Origin: Cohnella luojiensis
GTDB taxonomy: Bacteria; Bacillota; Bacilli; Paenibacillales; Paenibacillaceae
DNA length: 64,000 bases
Assembly: GCF_004564235.1 (NCBI RefSeq)
Contig: NZ_SOMN01000027.1
Span: 1 to 64,000, forward strand
Reading direction: 5' to 3'
In this document: piece by piece, positions 34,502 to 42,791 of the stretch
How the letters are laid out: each line of letters opens with the position of its first letter
Position numbering within the stretch: the stretch's first letter is position 1
The notes under the pieces: generated by a model
Seen by the model: the letters and a program-made list of their open reading frames with translations, nothing else
The model's database searches: none
Told to the model about the DNA's origin: nothing
Made by a program: the position numbers and the translations under genes

Positions 34502-35449
34502 TTATTTCAAAGCTCCAACGATCGTATCGACGTTATGTTTAACCATTCCAATGTAAGTTCCTTCCACCGTTCCAGCCTTCCCCATCGCGTCGGAGAACAG
34601 CTCTCCTCCGATAACTACGTCGTGGCCTTTTTTCTTGGCACCCTCGATAACGGCTTCGATCGACTTCTTGGGCACGCTGGACTCGACGAAAACGGCTTTG
34701 ATCCGTCTATCCACCAGCATATCCCGTAAGCCCGTAACGTCCTTGGAGCCGTATTCGGCAGCGGTGCTGATGCCTTGCAATCCGACGACTTCGATGTCAT
34801 AGGCTTCTCCGAAATAGCCGAACGCATCGTGGGCCGTTACCATAACGCGACCTTCCTTCGGAATCGTGGCGATCAGCTCCTTGGCGTAACGATCAAGCTC
34901 TTCAAGCTTTGCCAGATAAGCTTCCGCGCGAGCTTGATAATCCGCTTGATGGTCCGGGTCTTCTTCTATTAAAGTATCGCGAATCGTTTCCGTTGCGCTC
35001 ATCCACAGCTTCACGTCAAACCATACGTGCGGATCGTGCGCGCCGTCGGCTACTCGTCTCAGTTGTTGCTCGGGAATATTCTTCGTTACGGGTACTACTG
35101 TTTTTTTCTTAACCATTTTCTCGAATATTTCCGTCATCTTGCCTTCCAGATGAAGCCCGCCGTATAAAATAATATCCGCGTCGTCAAGCTTAGCGATGTC
35201 TCCTTGAGATGCTTTGTAAAGGTGAGGATCGACGCCCGCCCCCATTAATCCGATGACCTCGACGTTAACGCCTCCGACCTCTTTGACTACATCCGAGATC
35301 ATTCCGATCGTAGTGGTTACGTGCAGTTTCCCCTCTTCCGTAAACGCGCTTTGCGAATTACCGCAGCCTGCCAGGGCTGACATCGTTACTGTTAAAAATA
35401 CAAGAGTCCAAATAAATCGTTTAATAGATGATGGTATGCCTTTCTTCAT
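34502..35449 (-). CDS. mntA: Metal-binding lipoprotein of the Mn/Zn ABC transporter (TroA family)
   Basis: 315 aa. A lipoprotein signal peptide ends in ALAGC. The TroA-fold metal ligands are visible: His in GVDPHLYKAS, His in DPHVWFDVK, Glu in the GLQGISTAAEYGSKD region, and the final Asp in GELFSDAMG. It binds Mn2+ or Zn2+ outside the membrane. The start at 35449 follows GAGAGGAG. First gene of the operon; its promoter has an inverted repeat over the -35 box (35543-35577). Confidence 0.9.
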   Translation of the reverse strand: MKKGIPSSIKRFIWTLVFLTVTMSALAGCGNSQSAFTEEGKLHVTTTIGMISDVVKEVGGVNVEVIGLMGAGVDPHLYKASQGDIAKLDDADIILYGGLHLEGKMTEIFEKMVKKKTVVPVTKNIPEQQLRRVADGAHDPHVWFDVKLWMSATETIRDTLIEEDPDHQADYQARAEAYLAKLEELDRYAKELIATIPKEGRVMVTAHDAFGYFGEAYDIEVVGLQGISTAAEYGSKDVTGLRDMLVDRRIKAVFVESSVPKKSIEAVIEGAKKKGHDVVIGGELFSDAMGKAGTVEGTYIGMVKHNVDTIVGALK

Positions 35450-35542
35450 GCGAAAATCTCCTCTCACAACTCTCTATTATTATTGCCTATTAACAAATGT
35501 TTTGTAGTAAAGACTAATACTTTCCCTGGGGCTTATTTTTTT

Positions 35543-35577
35543 ATAATACACAAAAATGTTTACTTGATGCAACATTT
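35543..35577 (-). promoter_or_regulatory. mnt operon promoter with inverted repeat
   Basis: On the minus strand -35 TTGCAT (35567-35572) and -10 TATTAT (35543-35548) have 18-bp spacing. AAATGTT (35554-35560) and AACATTT (35571-35577) form an inverted repeat over the -35 region. It does not match the MntR or Zur boxes I know, so the regulator is open. Confidence 0.5.
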
Positions 35578-35582
35578 ATTTC

Positions 35583-35612
35583 AAAAAAAGAGCCGCCTTT
35601 TTTCAAGGCGAC
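35583..35612 (-). terminator. Terminator of the PBP operon
   Basis: 8-bp stem GCCGCCTT (35592-35599) and AAGGCGAC (35605-35612), with one G-T pair. Seven T residues follow on the minus strand (35589-35583). Confidence 0.75.
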
Positions 35613-35628
35613 ACCTAAATGCTCGACA

Positions 35629-37737
35629 TTATTGCTCTTCCCGGATGACTTCCTCGCCGTTTGCCAATGCGCCAACGGCATTCCCGTTGTCATCGGCTTG
35701 ATCTGCCGAAGCACCGTTAACAGGGTTAGAGGTTCCCGCCGGTTTGCGCGGCGTGCCGTATAATCCATACTTCGCGTCGTAAGCATCGAATATTTTACGG
35801 GCGATCGGAGCGGCTCCCCAACCGCCGTATCCCCCTTCGGGAACGACGACTGCGATAGCTAGCTTCGGTTTCTCCGCGGGTGCGTACGCGATGAATACGG
35901 CGTTCTCGACCCTCGGTTGGTTCCCGACGTCCTGCTGGGAAGTACCGGTTTTGCGGAGGTACGTATAGTTTACTCCTTCGAACCCTTGTACGTTAACCTG
36001 CGCCATGCCCTGCTCAATCGCGTCCCAGTACTCCTTAGGAAAGTCTACCGTGTTAAGCACTTCCGCTTGGAAAGGCTGGGTGACATTTCCGTCAACATCC
36101 CTGATCTCGTTAACGAATTGCGGCTTCATGCGCTTGCCGTGGTTGGCAAGCATGGCTGCGTATTGCGCCAGCTGCAACGTCGTATACTTGGCTTGCTGTC
36201 CCCAAGAAGCCCTGATGAGAGCGGATTGCACGCTTTCGGTCTTAGCCGAATTAATATAATCGCGAACTCCGGCGGATTCGCTAGGAAGTCCGCTTCCCGT
36301 CGTGACTCCCAACCCGAACTGCTTCATGTAGTTGTCCCAGATGTCTATACCCTCGTCGCCATCAAATTGCATATAGAGCTTATTGCCCACCATCGCGGAC
36401 ATAAAGGCATTGGAAGATTTCGCAATCGCCCTCCACGGCGTCAGCGACCCGTTTGCCGTGTTGTTGGCGTTGCGGATCCTCACCTCATGTCCCTCTCGCC
36501 CGAATTCGAAATAACCGATATCGTTATAGGTCGTGTGGGTCGTAAACAGCTTTTCGTTTAAACCGACCAAGATAGACAACGGTTTCTGCGTCGATCCGAG
36601 GTAGACAAGGGAAGAAGGATGGTTTTTCCTTTCCTTGTCATCACGGTAAGGTGGATAGACTTCTTTGATCGTGCCGTTGTATTGAAAAAATTCAATGGCA
36701 TCCAGATCTTTTTTGCCGATTCCTCCCTGCCAGACGCTCGGATCGTAATCGGGCATGCTCGCCATCGCCACGACTTTCCCCGTATCGACTTCCATAGCCA
36801 CCGCGTATCCGGTCGTGGGGTTCGCTTTCTCTTGCTTGTTCGTAGAGCTGCGTACCTTCTGAATTTGATCCGTAATAGCCTGTTGCGCGACCATTTGGAT
36901 GTCTTTGTTAATCGTCAGGTAAAGATTCTCGCCCTTGATCGGTTTGGTCAGCTTCATGGGACCGATGATCTCGCTTTGGTTATTGACCGGATATTCCTTG
37001 ACGCCGTTCCGGCCCCTTAACTCGTCTTGGTACATGAGCTCGAGGCCGTCAACGCCAACCTCCTCCGAGGAGATATATTTCAAAGTCTCGTCTGCCTGTT
37101 CATTGTTGATATCCTTGTATTTATCGAGCTTCATCGCTCCGCTTAACTTCTTCATATATCCTACAAGCTGAACGGCGATCTGGTCTTGGCTATATTGCCG
37201 GATGCTCTCCTCCACGACGTCGATTCCCTTGAATTTCTGGCGATTCTCGGAGAAGTAGGCAATCTCTTTCTTTGTTAATCCGGATTTAATCCGTCGAGGC
37301 TGATAGGAAAAGTGGACGCGACCATCCAAATCCATGTCGTCGTAGACGTCCTGCACGGTAAGCGGCTTCGCTTTCTTGTCTCCATACTCGTTGAAGACCT
37401 CCACCAGGCTCTTGGCCAATGCCATGCCTTCCTCGTCCTTCATTTTCAAATCCAATGTATAATATAACGACTGCGTAGATACCGAATAAGCAATCGGGTT
37501 CTCGTCGGCATCGTAAATATTTCCTCTGATCGGCGGCACCGGCACCTTCTTCGAGCCGATCTCGTGCTCCCTCGCCTTCAGCGAATCGCCCTCCACGAAT
37601 TGCAAATAAGCCAATCTCACGATCAGAACGGAAAAGACGAAAAATGTAAAAAAGAAAAAGACGTTAAGGCGGAAGCTGAAGTGCCTCCGGTTTCTAATTT
37701 CCCGCTTCTGGGCTTCCTCCGTACGGTTATTGCTCAC
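35629..37737 (-). CDS. Class B penicillin-binding protein (PBP2 type transpeptidase)
   Basis: 702 aa. A single N-terminal membrane anchor (about 25-45) is followed by a PBP dimerisation domain beginning PPIRGNIYD, then the transpeptidase domain. The active-site motifs are Ser382-TQK385, Ser441-S-Asn443 and Lys596-T-G598. It cross-links peptidoglycan outside the membrane. The length and start resemble PBP2/MrdA-like elongation or sporulation PBPs. An acidic Asn/Ala-rich tail of about 40 residues follows the domain. It overlaps the upstream transglutaminase gene by four bases and is last of three cotranscribed genes. Confidence 0.92.
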   Translation of the reverse strand: MSNNRTEEAQKREIRNRRHFSFRLNVFFFFTFFVFSVLIVRLAYLQFVEGDSLKAREHEIGSKKVPVPPIRGNIYDADENPIAYSVSTQSLYYTLDLKMKDEEGMALAKSLVEVFNEYGDKKAKPLTVQDVYDDMDLDGRVHFSYQPRRIKSGLTKKEIAYFSENRQKFKGIDVVEESIRQYSQDQIAVQLVGYMKKLSGAMKLDKYKDINNEQADETLKYISSEEVGVDGLELMYQDELRGRNGVKEYPVNNQSEIIGPMKLTKPIKGENLYLTINKDIQMVAQQAITDQIQKVRSSTNKQEKANPTTGYAVAMEVDTGKVVAMASMPDYDPSVWQGGIGKKDLDAIEFFQYNGTIKEVYPPYRDDKERKNHPSSLVYLGSTQKPLSILVGLNEKLFTTHTTYNDIGYFEFGREGHEVRIRNANNTANGSLTPWRAIAKSSNAFMSAMVGNKLYMQFDGDEGIDIWDNYMKQFGLGVTTGSGLPSESAGVRDYINSAKTESVQSALIRASWGQQAKYTTLQLAQYAAMLANHGKRMKPQFVNEIRDVDGNVTQPFQAEVLNTVDFPKEYWDAIEQGMAQVNVQGFEGVNYTYLRKTGTSQQDVGNQPRVENAVFIAYAPAEKPKLAIAVVVPEGGYGGWGAAPIARKIFDAYDAKYGLYGTPRKPAGTSNPVNGASADQADDNGNAVGALANGEEVIREEQ

Positions 37738-38879
37738 CCGGTTATTCCTCCTTGCCGTATATGCGTATCGCTAAAGCCGGGAGAATCGAACCAATTGCCC
37801 GATTTTGCCCAAGTTGAATCCAATGACACCCATCGTTGCTGACCGCTTAAATAGACTTCATTCCAAGCGTGCGGTCCGTAACCCCCGCGCCCGTCATATC
37901 CTAGGCCGGTAACAACGCGCGCGTCCAAGTCGACGGCTCTCGCCATCGCGGCATACAGCCTCGCATAATCGATACATACTCCCCTGCGGGTCGTGAACGT
38001 TTGTTCGGGATCCTGCTCCCACCAATCTCCTTGCTCCTCGTATGCCCGCACCTTGTCGTCGTCATAAGTGATTCTGCTGCCGACCCAATCATAAAGGGCA
38101 CGAGCCTTTTCCCTGTCCCCGGATTTCCCCTCGGTCACAGAGATAGCCGCTTGTACGATGTCCTCCGGCAGCTCGGCGTCGATGACGTCGTAGCGCTTCT
38201 GCCAAAGTTGGTCGAGTTCGCTCGACATCGCTTGCGCAAAGACGGGCAGCTGCTTCTCGATGAGATTACCCGTTGCCGGTCGGATGACTTGCGCCGCTAC
38301 TTCCCGGTATAAACCGGATTGCTCCACGTAGTCAGTCATAGGGCCTTGAGGAAACAAGGCGCAATAAGCGAAGAGAACAGCCGTTAACAGCAATGCCCTG
38401 CCCGTACCTAGAGCCGTCCCAATGAGTCCTCCAACAGAACGGCTTACGGTTCCTCCGTTCGGTACGATGGAGAATGGAAAAGAGATAACGGATGCCAATA
38501 ATCTCGTAACCAAGCCCGTTAACAACCTAATGATCGTGTGAAATACGAGAAATAAAGCAGCGAATCTAAACAAAGGCAGATCGCGCAAACCTGACAACAC
38601 CGTATAGCCGAATTGGGCGAAGAAAGCAGACTCGGGATCCGGCCGCGACAATCCGCGTTCCGTTAGCCAGTCCTGAAGATAAGGCGAGGCTTTAGTTGCG
38701 GCCAATGCCGACAATACTACAGCGATAACGGCTACAATCGCGCTCACGAGGAAGTATAGAAGCTGTTTAACAGAGCCGGAAGCTCCCCGTCTGATCCCCT
38801 GATAGAAGGAACCGGCCACGACGAGCAGCAAAATCCAGGTTACGAGATTGTCGTCAAAGATGTTCCATCCGCCGCTCAT
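37734..38879 (-). CDS. Membrane protein with extracellular transglutaminase-like domain
   Basis: 381 aa. Four to five N-terminal membrane segments (residues about 10-175) resemble a CvpA-type membrane part. The C-terminal transglutaminase-like domain carries the papain-like triad Cys302 (RRGVCIDYA), His337 (GPHAWNEVY) and Asp354 (SLDSTWA). The domain is probably on the outer face and may act on cell-wall peptides as a hydrolase or cross-linker. It overlaps the PBP gene (ATGA) and lies 5 bp after the small membrane-protein gene, suggesting a shared envelope role. Confidence 0.8.
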   Translation of the reverse strand: MSGGWNIFDDNLVTWILLLVVAGSFYQGIRRGASGSVKQLLYFLVSAIVAVIAVVLSALAATKASPYLQDWLTERGLSRPDPESAFFAQFGYTVLSGLRDLPLFRFAALFLVFHTIIRLLTGLVTRLLASVISFPFSIVPNGGTVSRSVGGLIGTALGTGRALLLTAVLFAYCALFPQGPMTDYVEQSGLYREVAAQVIRPATGNLIEKQLPVFAQAMSSELDQLWQKRYDVIDAELPEDIVQAAISVTEGKSGDREKARALYDWVGSRITYDDDKVRAYEEQGDWWEQDPEQTFTTRRGVCIDYARLYAAMARAVDLDARVVTGLGYDGRGGYGPHAWNEVYLSGQQRWVSLDSTWAKSGNWFDSPGFSDTHIRQGGITG

Positions 38880-38884
38880 CCGCT

Positions 38885-39352
38885 TTATTTAGCCGAAGCT
38901 CGCGCCTGTACGACAAAATCTCGTACCGCGCCTTCCATTGTCCAAGTGCCAAGGGACTGCCCGTGAAATTTCACCGTGACTTCGCCGGAATTCGGAATGC
39001 CCGTCAGCTCAATATTCGTCGATTTGATCGAATAAGACCCATCTTCGTTTTCCGTATAAGTCGCCTCGCTCGCTTCTCCGGCCATTGATTTAATGGCTTG
39101 TTTCTTAACCTCGTCCGTGACTTTGTCCCCGATCGCGCCCAACTCGTCCGAGACTTTATTGCCGATATCCTTCATGTCATCTATGCTGTATCCGCCGTAA
39201 GTTGCGATTCCTATAATGATAGCTACCACTAGAATCCATTTCAGCACGGTTTTTACCACTTTCATTATTACGATGATCGCCAAGATGGCAATCGCAACGA
39301 CCACCCAATTATCCTGCAAAAATTGAATCCAGGCATCTGTATCGAAACTCAT
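38885..39352 (-). CDS. Small membrane protein of the PBP operon
   Basis: 155 aa from the ATG at 39352 behind GGGGGAG. Two adjacent membrane segments lie at residues about 15-55, followed by a charged helix (MKDIGNKVSDELGAIGDKV) and a C-terminal beta-rich part. I do not recognise a family. It is first gene of the operon with the transglutaminase-like protein and the PBP, so an envelope role is inferred only from context. Confidence 0.75.
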   Translation of the reverse strand: MSFDTDAWIQFLQDNWVVVAIAILAIIVIMKVVKTVLKWILVVAIIIGIATYGGYSIDDMKDIGNKVSDELGAIGDKVTDEVKKQAIKSMAGEASEATYTENEDGSYSIKSTNIELTGIPNSGEVTVKFHGQSLGTWTMEGAVRDFVVQARASAK

Positions 39353-39526
39353 AATATCTCCCCCAATACGAGCCTTTGTCAAAGCTCACAATATTTCTAT
39401 TATACTGTAAGGCCATATACCCCGTAAACGACCGTCATAACCACGACTTCAGACACGTACAAGTAGGATATGCCGCTGTTGCGGACGAGGAGTCTTCAAG
39501 ACGCCTATACGAGGAGGTCGCGGACA

Positions 39527-40732
39527 ATGAAAACCGCCGTCTGGCTTTATCTATTTCTATTCGTCGCGTTCTTTGATTTGCATGCGCAATATCCGATGCT
39601 CACCCCCTTCGCAGTGTCGCTCGGAGCCGCGCCTTCGTTCATCGGATTAGTCATGGGAATGTACTCCCTGACCCATCTCCCGGGAAATTTGATTGCCGGC
39701 ATAGCGGTAGATCGTTATGGCAGCCGGCTGTTTATTGCGTGCAGCTTGGTCGGCGCGGGAATTCTTCTGCTCTTACAAGCGCGCGTAACGGATCCTTGGC
39801 AACTGCTCTATATCCGTTCCCTGAGCGGTTTCGTCCTGGCTTTCCTGTCGCCGGCTTGCATGTCGCTCCTCGCGCGGCTTGCCCGGGATCACATTCATCA
39901 AGGCAAGCTGATGGCGGGCAACGGGCTGGTTCATACGATCGCGTCCGTCGTTTCTCCCGCGGCCGGCGCTTACTTAGCCGCTACGATCGGCTTTAGCCAC
40001 TCCTTCGCTTTTCTCGGCTGGGTACTTTTGCTTACGGGAATCCTATCTCTTTGGTTCGTGAAAGAGCCTGCCCGCACGCCTGAAGAGATGATGGCGGTAA
40101 AGAAAAAAACGACTGAGTCGCTTACTAAGAAGAAATCGGCGAAGGAGCTTGACGATGTCCCCCGCAAGGGATTCCCTTGGTCCATCTATTCTCTGCCGAT
40201 CGGACTAGCATGCGCTCAGGGCATTCTCGCTTTCGAATTGCCCCTGCGAGGCATGGATACCGCGACGATCATGAGCACGGGTATCCTATTCTCGGTGGTC
40301 AGCCTAGGCGCTCTCGTCACGCTCGGCCTGCTGTTTCTTAACCGATATCTCCCTTACTCCCGAACGATCGCGGGCGTGTTGCTGCTTGCCGTATGTTATT
40401 ACGGGCTGGCTTCCGGATGGTCCATTCCGCTCATAATGCTGCTATTCGTCATCGGTATGGCTAAGGGGGTCATTTTCCCGGCTATGACCTCGTTCCTGCT
40501 TCAGCTAAGCGGTCCGTCGCGTTACGGGAGAACCTTCTCCATTCTGTCCATCTCGTTGTCGATCGGCTCATTCCTCGGTCCTGTCGCCGCGGGCGCGGTC
40601 AGGGATCATTTCTCGCCTTACTTTCTTTCCTTCCTAGCGCTAATGATCGCCTTGGCGTTGCTATTCCCGCGTTCATCCTTCAAGGAGAATTGGAATCCGC
40701 GCGCCTCCGCTCCCCCATCATCGAATCATTAA
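39527..40732 (+). CDS. MFS transporter
   Basis: 401 aa, twelve membrane segments with a charged central loop (residues about 184-215). The motif between helices 2 and 3 (GIAVDRYGSR) is the MFS signature. It looks like a drug- or metabolite-efflux type permease; the substrate is unknown. The ATG at 39527 follows GAGGAGG, and the upstream in-frame extension is rejected. Divergent from the PBP operon. Confidence 0.88.
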   Translation: MKTAVWLYLFLFVAFFDLHAQYPMLTPFAVSLGAAPSFIGLVMGMYSLTHLPGNLIAGIAVDRYGSRLFIACSLVGAGILLLLQARVTDPWQLLYIRSLSGFVLAFLSPACMSLLARLARDHIHQGKLMAGNGLVHTIASVVSPAAGAYLAATIGFSHSFAFLGWVLLLTGILSLWFVKEPARTPEEMMAVKKKTTESLTKKKSAKELDDVPRKGFPWSIYSLPIGLACAQGILAFELPLRGMDTATIMSTGILFSVVSLGALVTLGLLFLNRYLPYSRTIAGVLLLAVCYYGLASGWSIPLIMLLFVIGMAKGVIFPAMTSFLLQLSGPSRYGRTFSILSISLSIGSFLGPVAAGAVRDHFSPYFLSFLALMIALALLFPRSSFKENWNPRASAPPSSNH

Positions 40733-40864
40733 AGCCTAGATGGGCGACCGGATGATGGCGATGTTGTTCGCCCCGGCATATCATACCGTATAGCCTACGC
40801 CCCGATCGGGTTCCGATGACCGGTTAACGGCTCAATCTCAGGCTATCGAAGCGGGGTGACGCAC

Positions 40865-40954
40865 ATGTCTCAAAGCATAGGCAGTTACGGAACGACAACG
40901 ACTATCGTTCTTGTTTTGTTCATTCTGCTCGTTATCGTGTTGCGCGCCTGTTAA
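40865..40954 (+). CDS. YjcZ-like tiny membrane peptide
   Basis: 29 aa: a short Gly/Ser/Thr N-terminus (MSQSIGSYGTTTT), one membrane helix (IVLVLFILLVIVL) and a final RAC. The VLFILLVIV pattern is that of the YjcZ family of tiny sporulation-associated proteins. GGGGTG lies 6 bases before the ATG. The flanks 40733-40864 and 40955-41161 contain GC-rich, hairpin-forming sequence but no clear terminator or other gene. Confidence 0.55.
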   Translation: MSQSIGSYGTTTTIVLVLFILLVIVLRAC

Positions 40955-41161
40955 ATGAATCATCAGGAGCGCTTCCCGAAAGGGTCGCTTTGCACTCGCC
41001 TTGCGGCCCTTTGGCGGAAGGCGAGCCGCGCTATTTTCGGACATGCCTTGCATAGGCATAGCCCTAATAAGCGCATACTCTACAAATTCGGCAACAATGG
41101 TAAAATAGCATTAATGTAAAACCATCCTAACTATGTTGTTTAGACACCGGGAGGATACTCC

Positions 41162-41524
41162 ATGAACGCAGCCATAATCGTAGAAGGTAAAAATGACAAA
41201 AGCCGTCTTTCCCGCATTTTATCACCGGAGATTCCGATCCACTGCACGTTCGGTACCCTCAATACGAATCGTATCGAGATGCTTCGTAAAGCAGTTGGCG
41301 ACCGTCACGTCTATTTATTTACCGATCCTGACGCTTCGGGGCGCCGAATCAGGGGAATGCTGCGCGACGTATTCCCGGATGCCGATCACATCTACACTCG
41401 CAAGGGATATAGCGGAGTCGAAGGTACTCCCGAGGAATATCTCATCCAACAATTGGAGAAAGCCGGACTTGAGGAGTTCATCCTGTATCCGGACCCGGCG
41501 ACGGGTTGGTCGGCTATGGAATAA
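41162..41524 (+). CDS. Stand-alone Toprim-domain protein
   Basis: 120 aa, little more than a Toprim fold: the catalytic-type Glu lies in IIVEGKNDKSRL at the start, and the metal-binding DxD in FTDPDASGRRIR near residue 55. RNase M5 of Bacillus, which matures 5S rRNA, has this domain at its N-terminus, and the RKGYSGVEG segment resembles it, but the M5 C-terminal part is missing. Nuclease or primase-like activity is possible. CGGGAGG precedes the ATG. Alone, and followed by a terminator and the first repeat array. Confidence 0.75.
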   Translation: MNAAIIVEGKNDKSRLSRILSPEIPIHCTFGTLNTNRIEMLRKAVGDRHVYLFTDPDASGRRIRGMLRDVFPDADHIYTRKGYSGVEGTPEEYLIQQLEKAGLEEFILYPDPATGWSAME

Positions 41525-41562
41525 GCTTATACATAGCTCTCTGCCCAGCTACTGATTTGCCA

Positions 41563-41611
41563 GCACGAAAAAAGCCCCCGTTAAAGGGCGTTAAAGGGAG
41601 CTTTTTCGTGC
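41563..41611 (+). terminator. Terminator after the Toprim gene
   Basis: GCACGAAAAA (41563-41572) pairs with TTTTTCGTGC near 41602-41611, extended by GC pairs. The T-run is inside the stem and the hairpin may work in both directions. The loop contains a 9-bp direct repeat GTTAAAGGG. Confidence 0.6.
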
Positions 41612-41635
41612 TTAACCGAGCAAGAAACCGCCACA

Positions 41636-41954
41636 TTCCGCTATGGCGACCGCGGGTGGCACTTTCGGCGAAATAACGGAACCTCGTTCCGCTATGGCGA
41701 CCACTGGTGGCACTTTCGGCCAAATAGCGGAACCTCGTTCCGCTAATGCGACCGTGGGTGGTACTTTCGGCGAAATAGCGGAACCTCGTTCCACTATGGC
41801 GACCGCGGGTGGCACTTTCGGCGAAATAGCGGAACCTCGTTCCGCTAATGCGACCGTGGGTGGCACTTTCGGCGAAATAGCGGAACCTCGTTCCGCTATG
41901 GCGACCACAAGTGGCACTTTCGGCGAAATAGCGGAACCTCGTTCCGCTAATGCG
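41636..41954. repeat. 51-bp tandem repeat array A with alternating units
   Basis: Six GGAAC-CTC-GTTCC palindromes begin at 41678, 41729, 41780, 41831, 41882 and 41933, exactly 51 bp apart, with a half unit at the left end. The palindrome extends to TAGCGGAAC-CTC-GTTCCGCTA (9-bp arms). Each linker holds GGTGGCACTTTCGGCGAAAT with a second small hairpin TTTCG-G-CGAAA. The linker starts alternate strictly between CTATGGCGACC and CTAATGCGAMC from the second unit on, so the amplified block was probably a 102-bp dimer. The array fills the gap between two convergent genes. Confidence 0.9.
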
Positions 41955-42053
41955 AACAAAAGAGGGAACCTTATCGAGCAAATAGCACCGCCGCGCACGC
42001 GCTTATTTCCTCCAGGAACCGAATTCGAGCAATTAGTAATACAACTCTACAGT

Positions 42054-42785
42054 CTAAAGAACGCTCTTGATTATCTTGGCCATCTCGCTCGGGCTTAAGT
42101 TGTTCTCGCCCTCCTCGATATAGTCGTTCACGTTGATCCATTCGCGAATTTGCCCGTCTTTGTCGAGAAGAACGATTAAATTCATATGGGAGAAGTCTCC
42201 GGTTTTAGGATCTTTATAAACGAGAATATCGTATTTCTCCGCCAGAGCCGCCGTTTCTTTCTCGTCTCCGCGCAGGAATTTCCAACCATTCGGATCCGTA
42301 TCGAAACGATTGGCGTAATCCTTCAAGACATCCGGAGTATCGTGCGCAGGGTCTATCGTGACCGACAGAAATTGCACCTCGTCCCCGAACACGCCGTCTT
42401 CCTTCAATTCGTCCTGCACTTGCGACATTAACGCCGTAGTAGGCGGACACACATCCGGGCAATTCGCGAAGAAGAAGTATAGAAGCCGGGCCTTGCCGTT
42501 CGTTCCGCTAAGCGTGACCGTATTCCCTTCCGTATCCAAGTAAGAGAACTCCGTTCCCGGCTTGACCACTGGCAATTCGTCTCCCTTGTTCTGCTGTGCA
42601 ATGATGTAATACCCCATCACGACGCAAATTCCGAGCACGATTAGAGAGAAACCATAACGCTGCAGCCATGACTTCTGCGGCTTAACCGCTTCTAAAACGA
42701 CTGCTGAATCCCCGCTCGCCGAATCCACGGATCCCTCGCCATTCTCAGTTAAAATCTCCGGTTTTTCATCCCTATTCTGATCCAT
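42054..42785 (-). CDS. Sco1/SenC-type copper chaperone
   Basis: 243 aa. An acidic cytosolic N-terminus (about 40 residues) precedes one membrane anchor (48-64) and an extracellular thioredoxin-like Sco domain. The copper ligands are Cys109-x3-Cys113 (NCPDVCPP) and His200 (FSHMN). Sco delivers copper to the CuA site of cytochrome c oxidase. It lies 6 bp downstream of ctaB on the same strand, so heme and copper assembly factors share an operon. Its 3' end is next to repeat array A, with no ordinary terminator seen. Confidence 0.92.
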   Translation of the reverse strand: MDQNRDEKPEILTENGEGSVDSASGDSAVVLEAVKPQKSWLQRYGFSLIVLGICVVMGYYIIAQQNKGDELPVVKPGTEFSYLDTEGNTVTLSGTNGKARLLYFFFANCPDVCPPTTALMSQVQDELKEDGVFGDEVQFLSVTIDPAHDTPDVLKDYANRFDTDPNGWKFLRGDEKETAALAEKYDILVYKDPKTGDFSHMNLIVLLDKDGQIREWINVNDYIEEGENNLSPSEMAKIIKSVL

Positions 42786-42791
42786 TCGAAC

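Noticed and set aside
41514..42098. Open frames on both strands across array A that would encode 17-residue repeats
   Set aside because: A 51-bp period keeps any stop-free frame open. There is no ribosome binding site, and both frames run into neighbouring genes. The conserved part is the DNA palindrome, not a reading frame.
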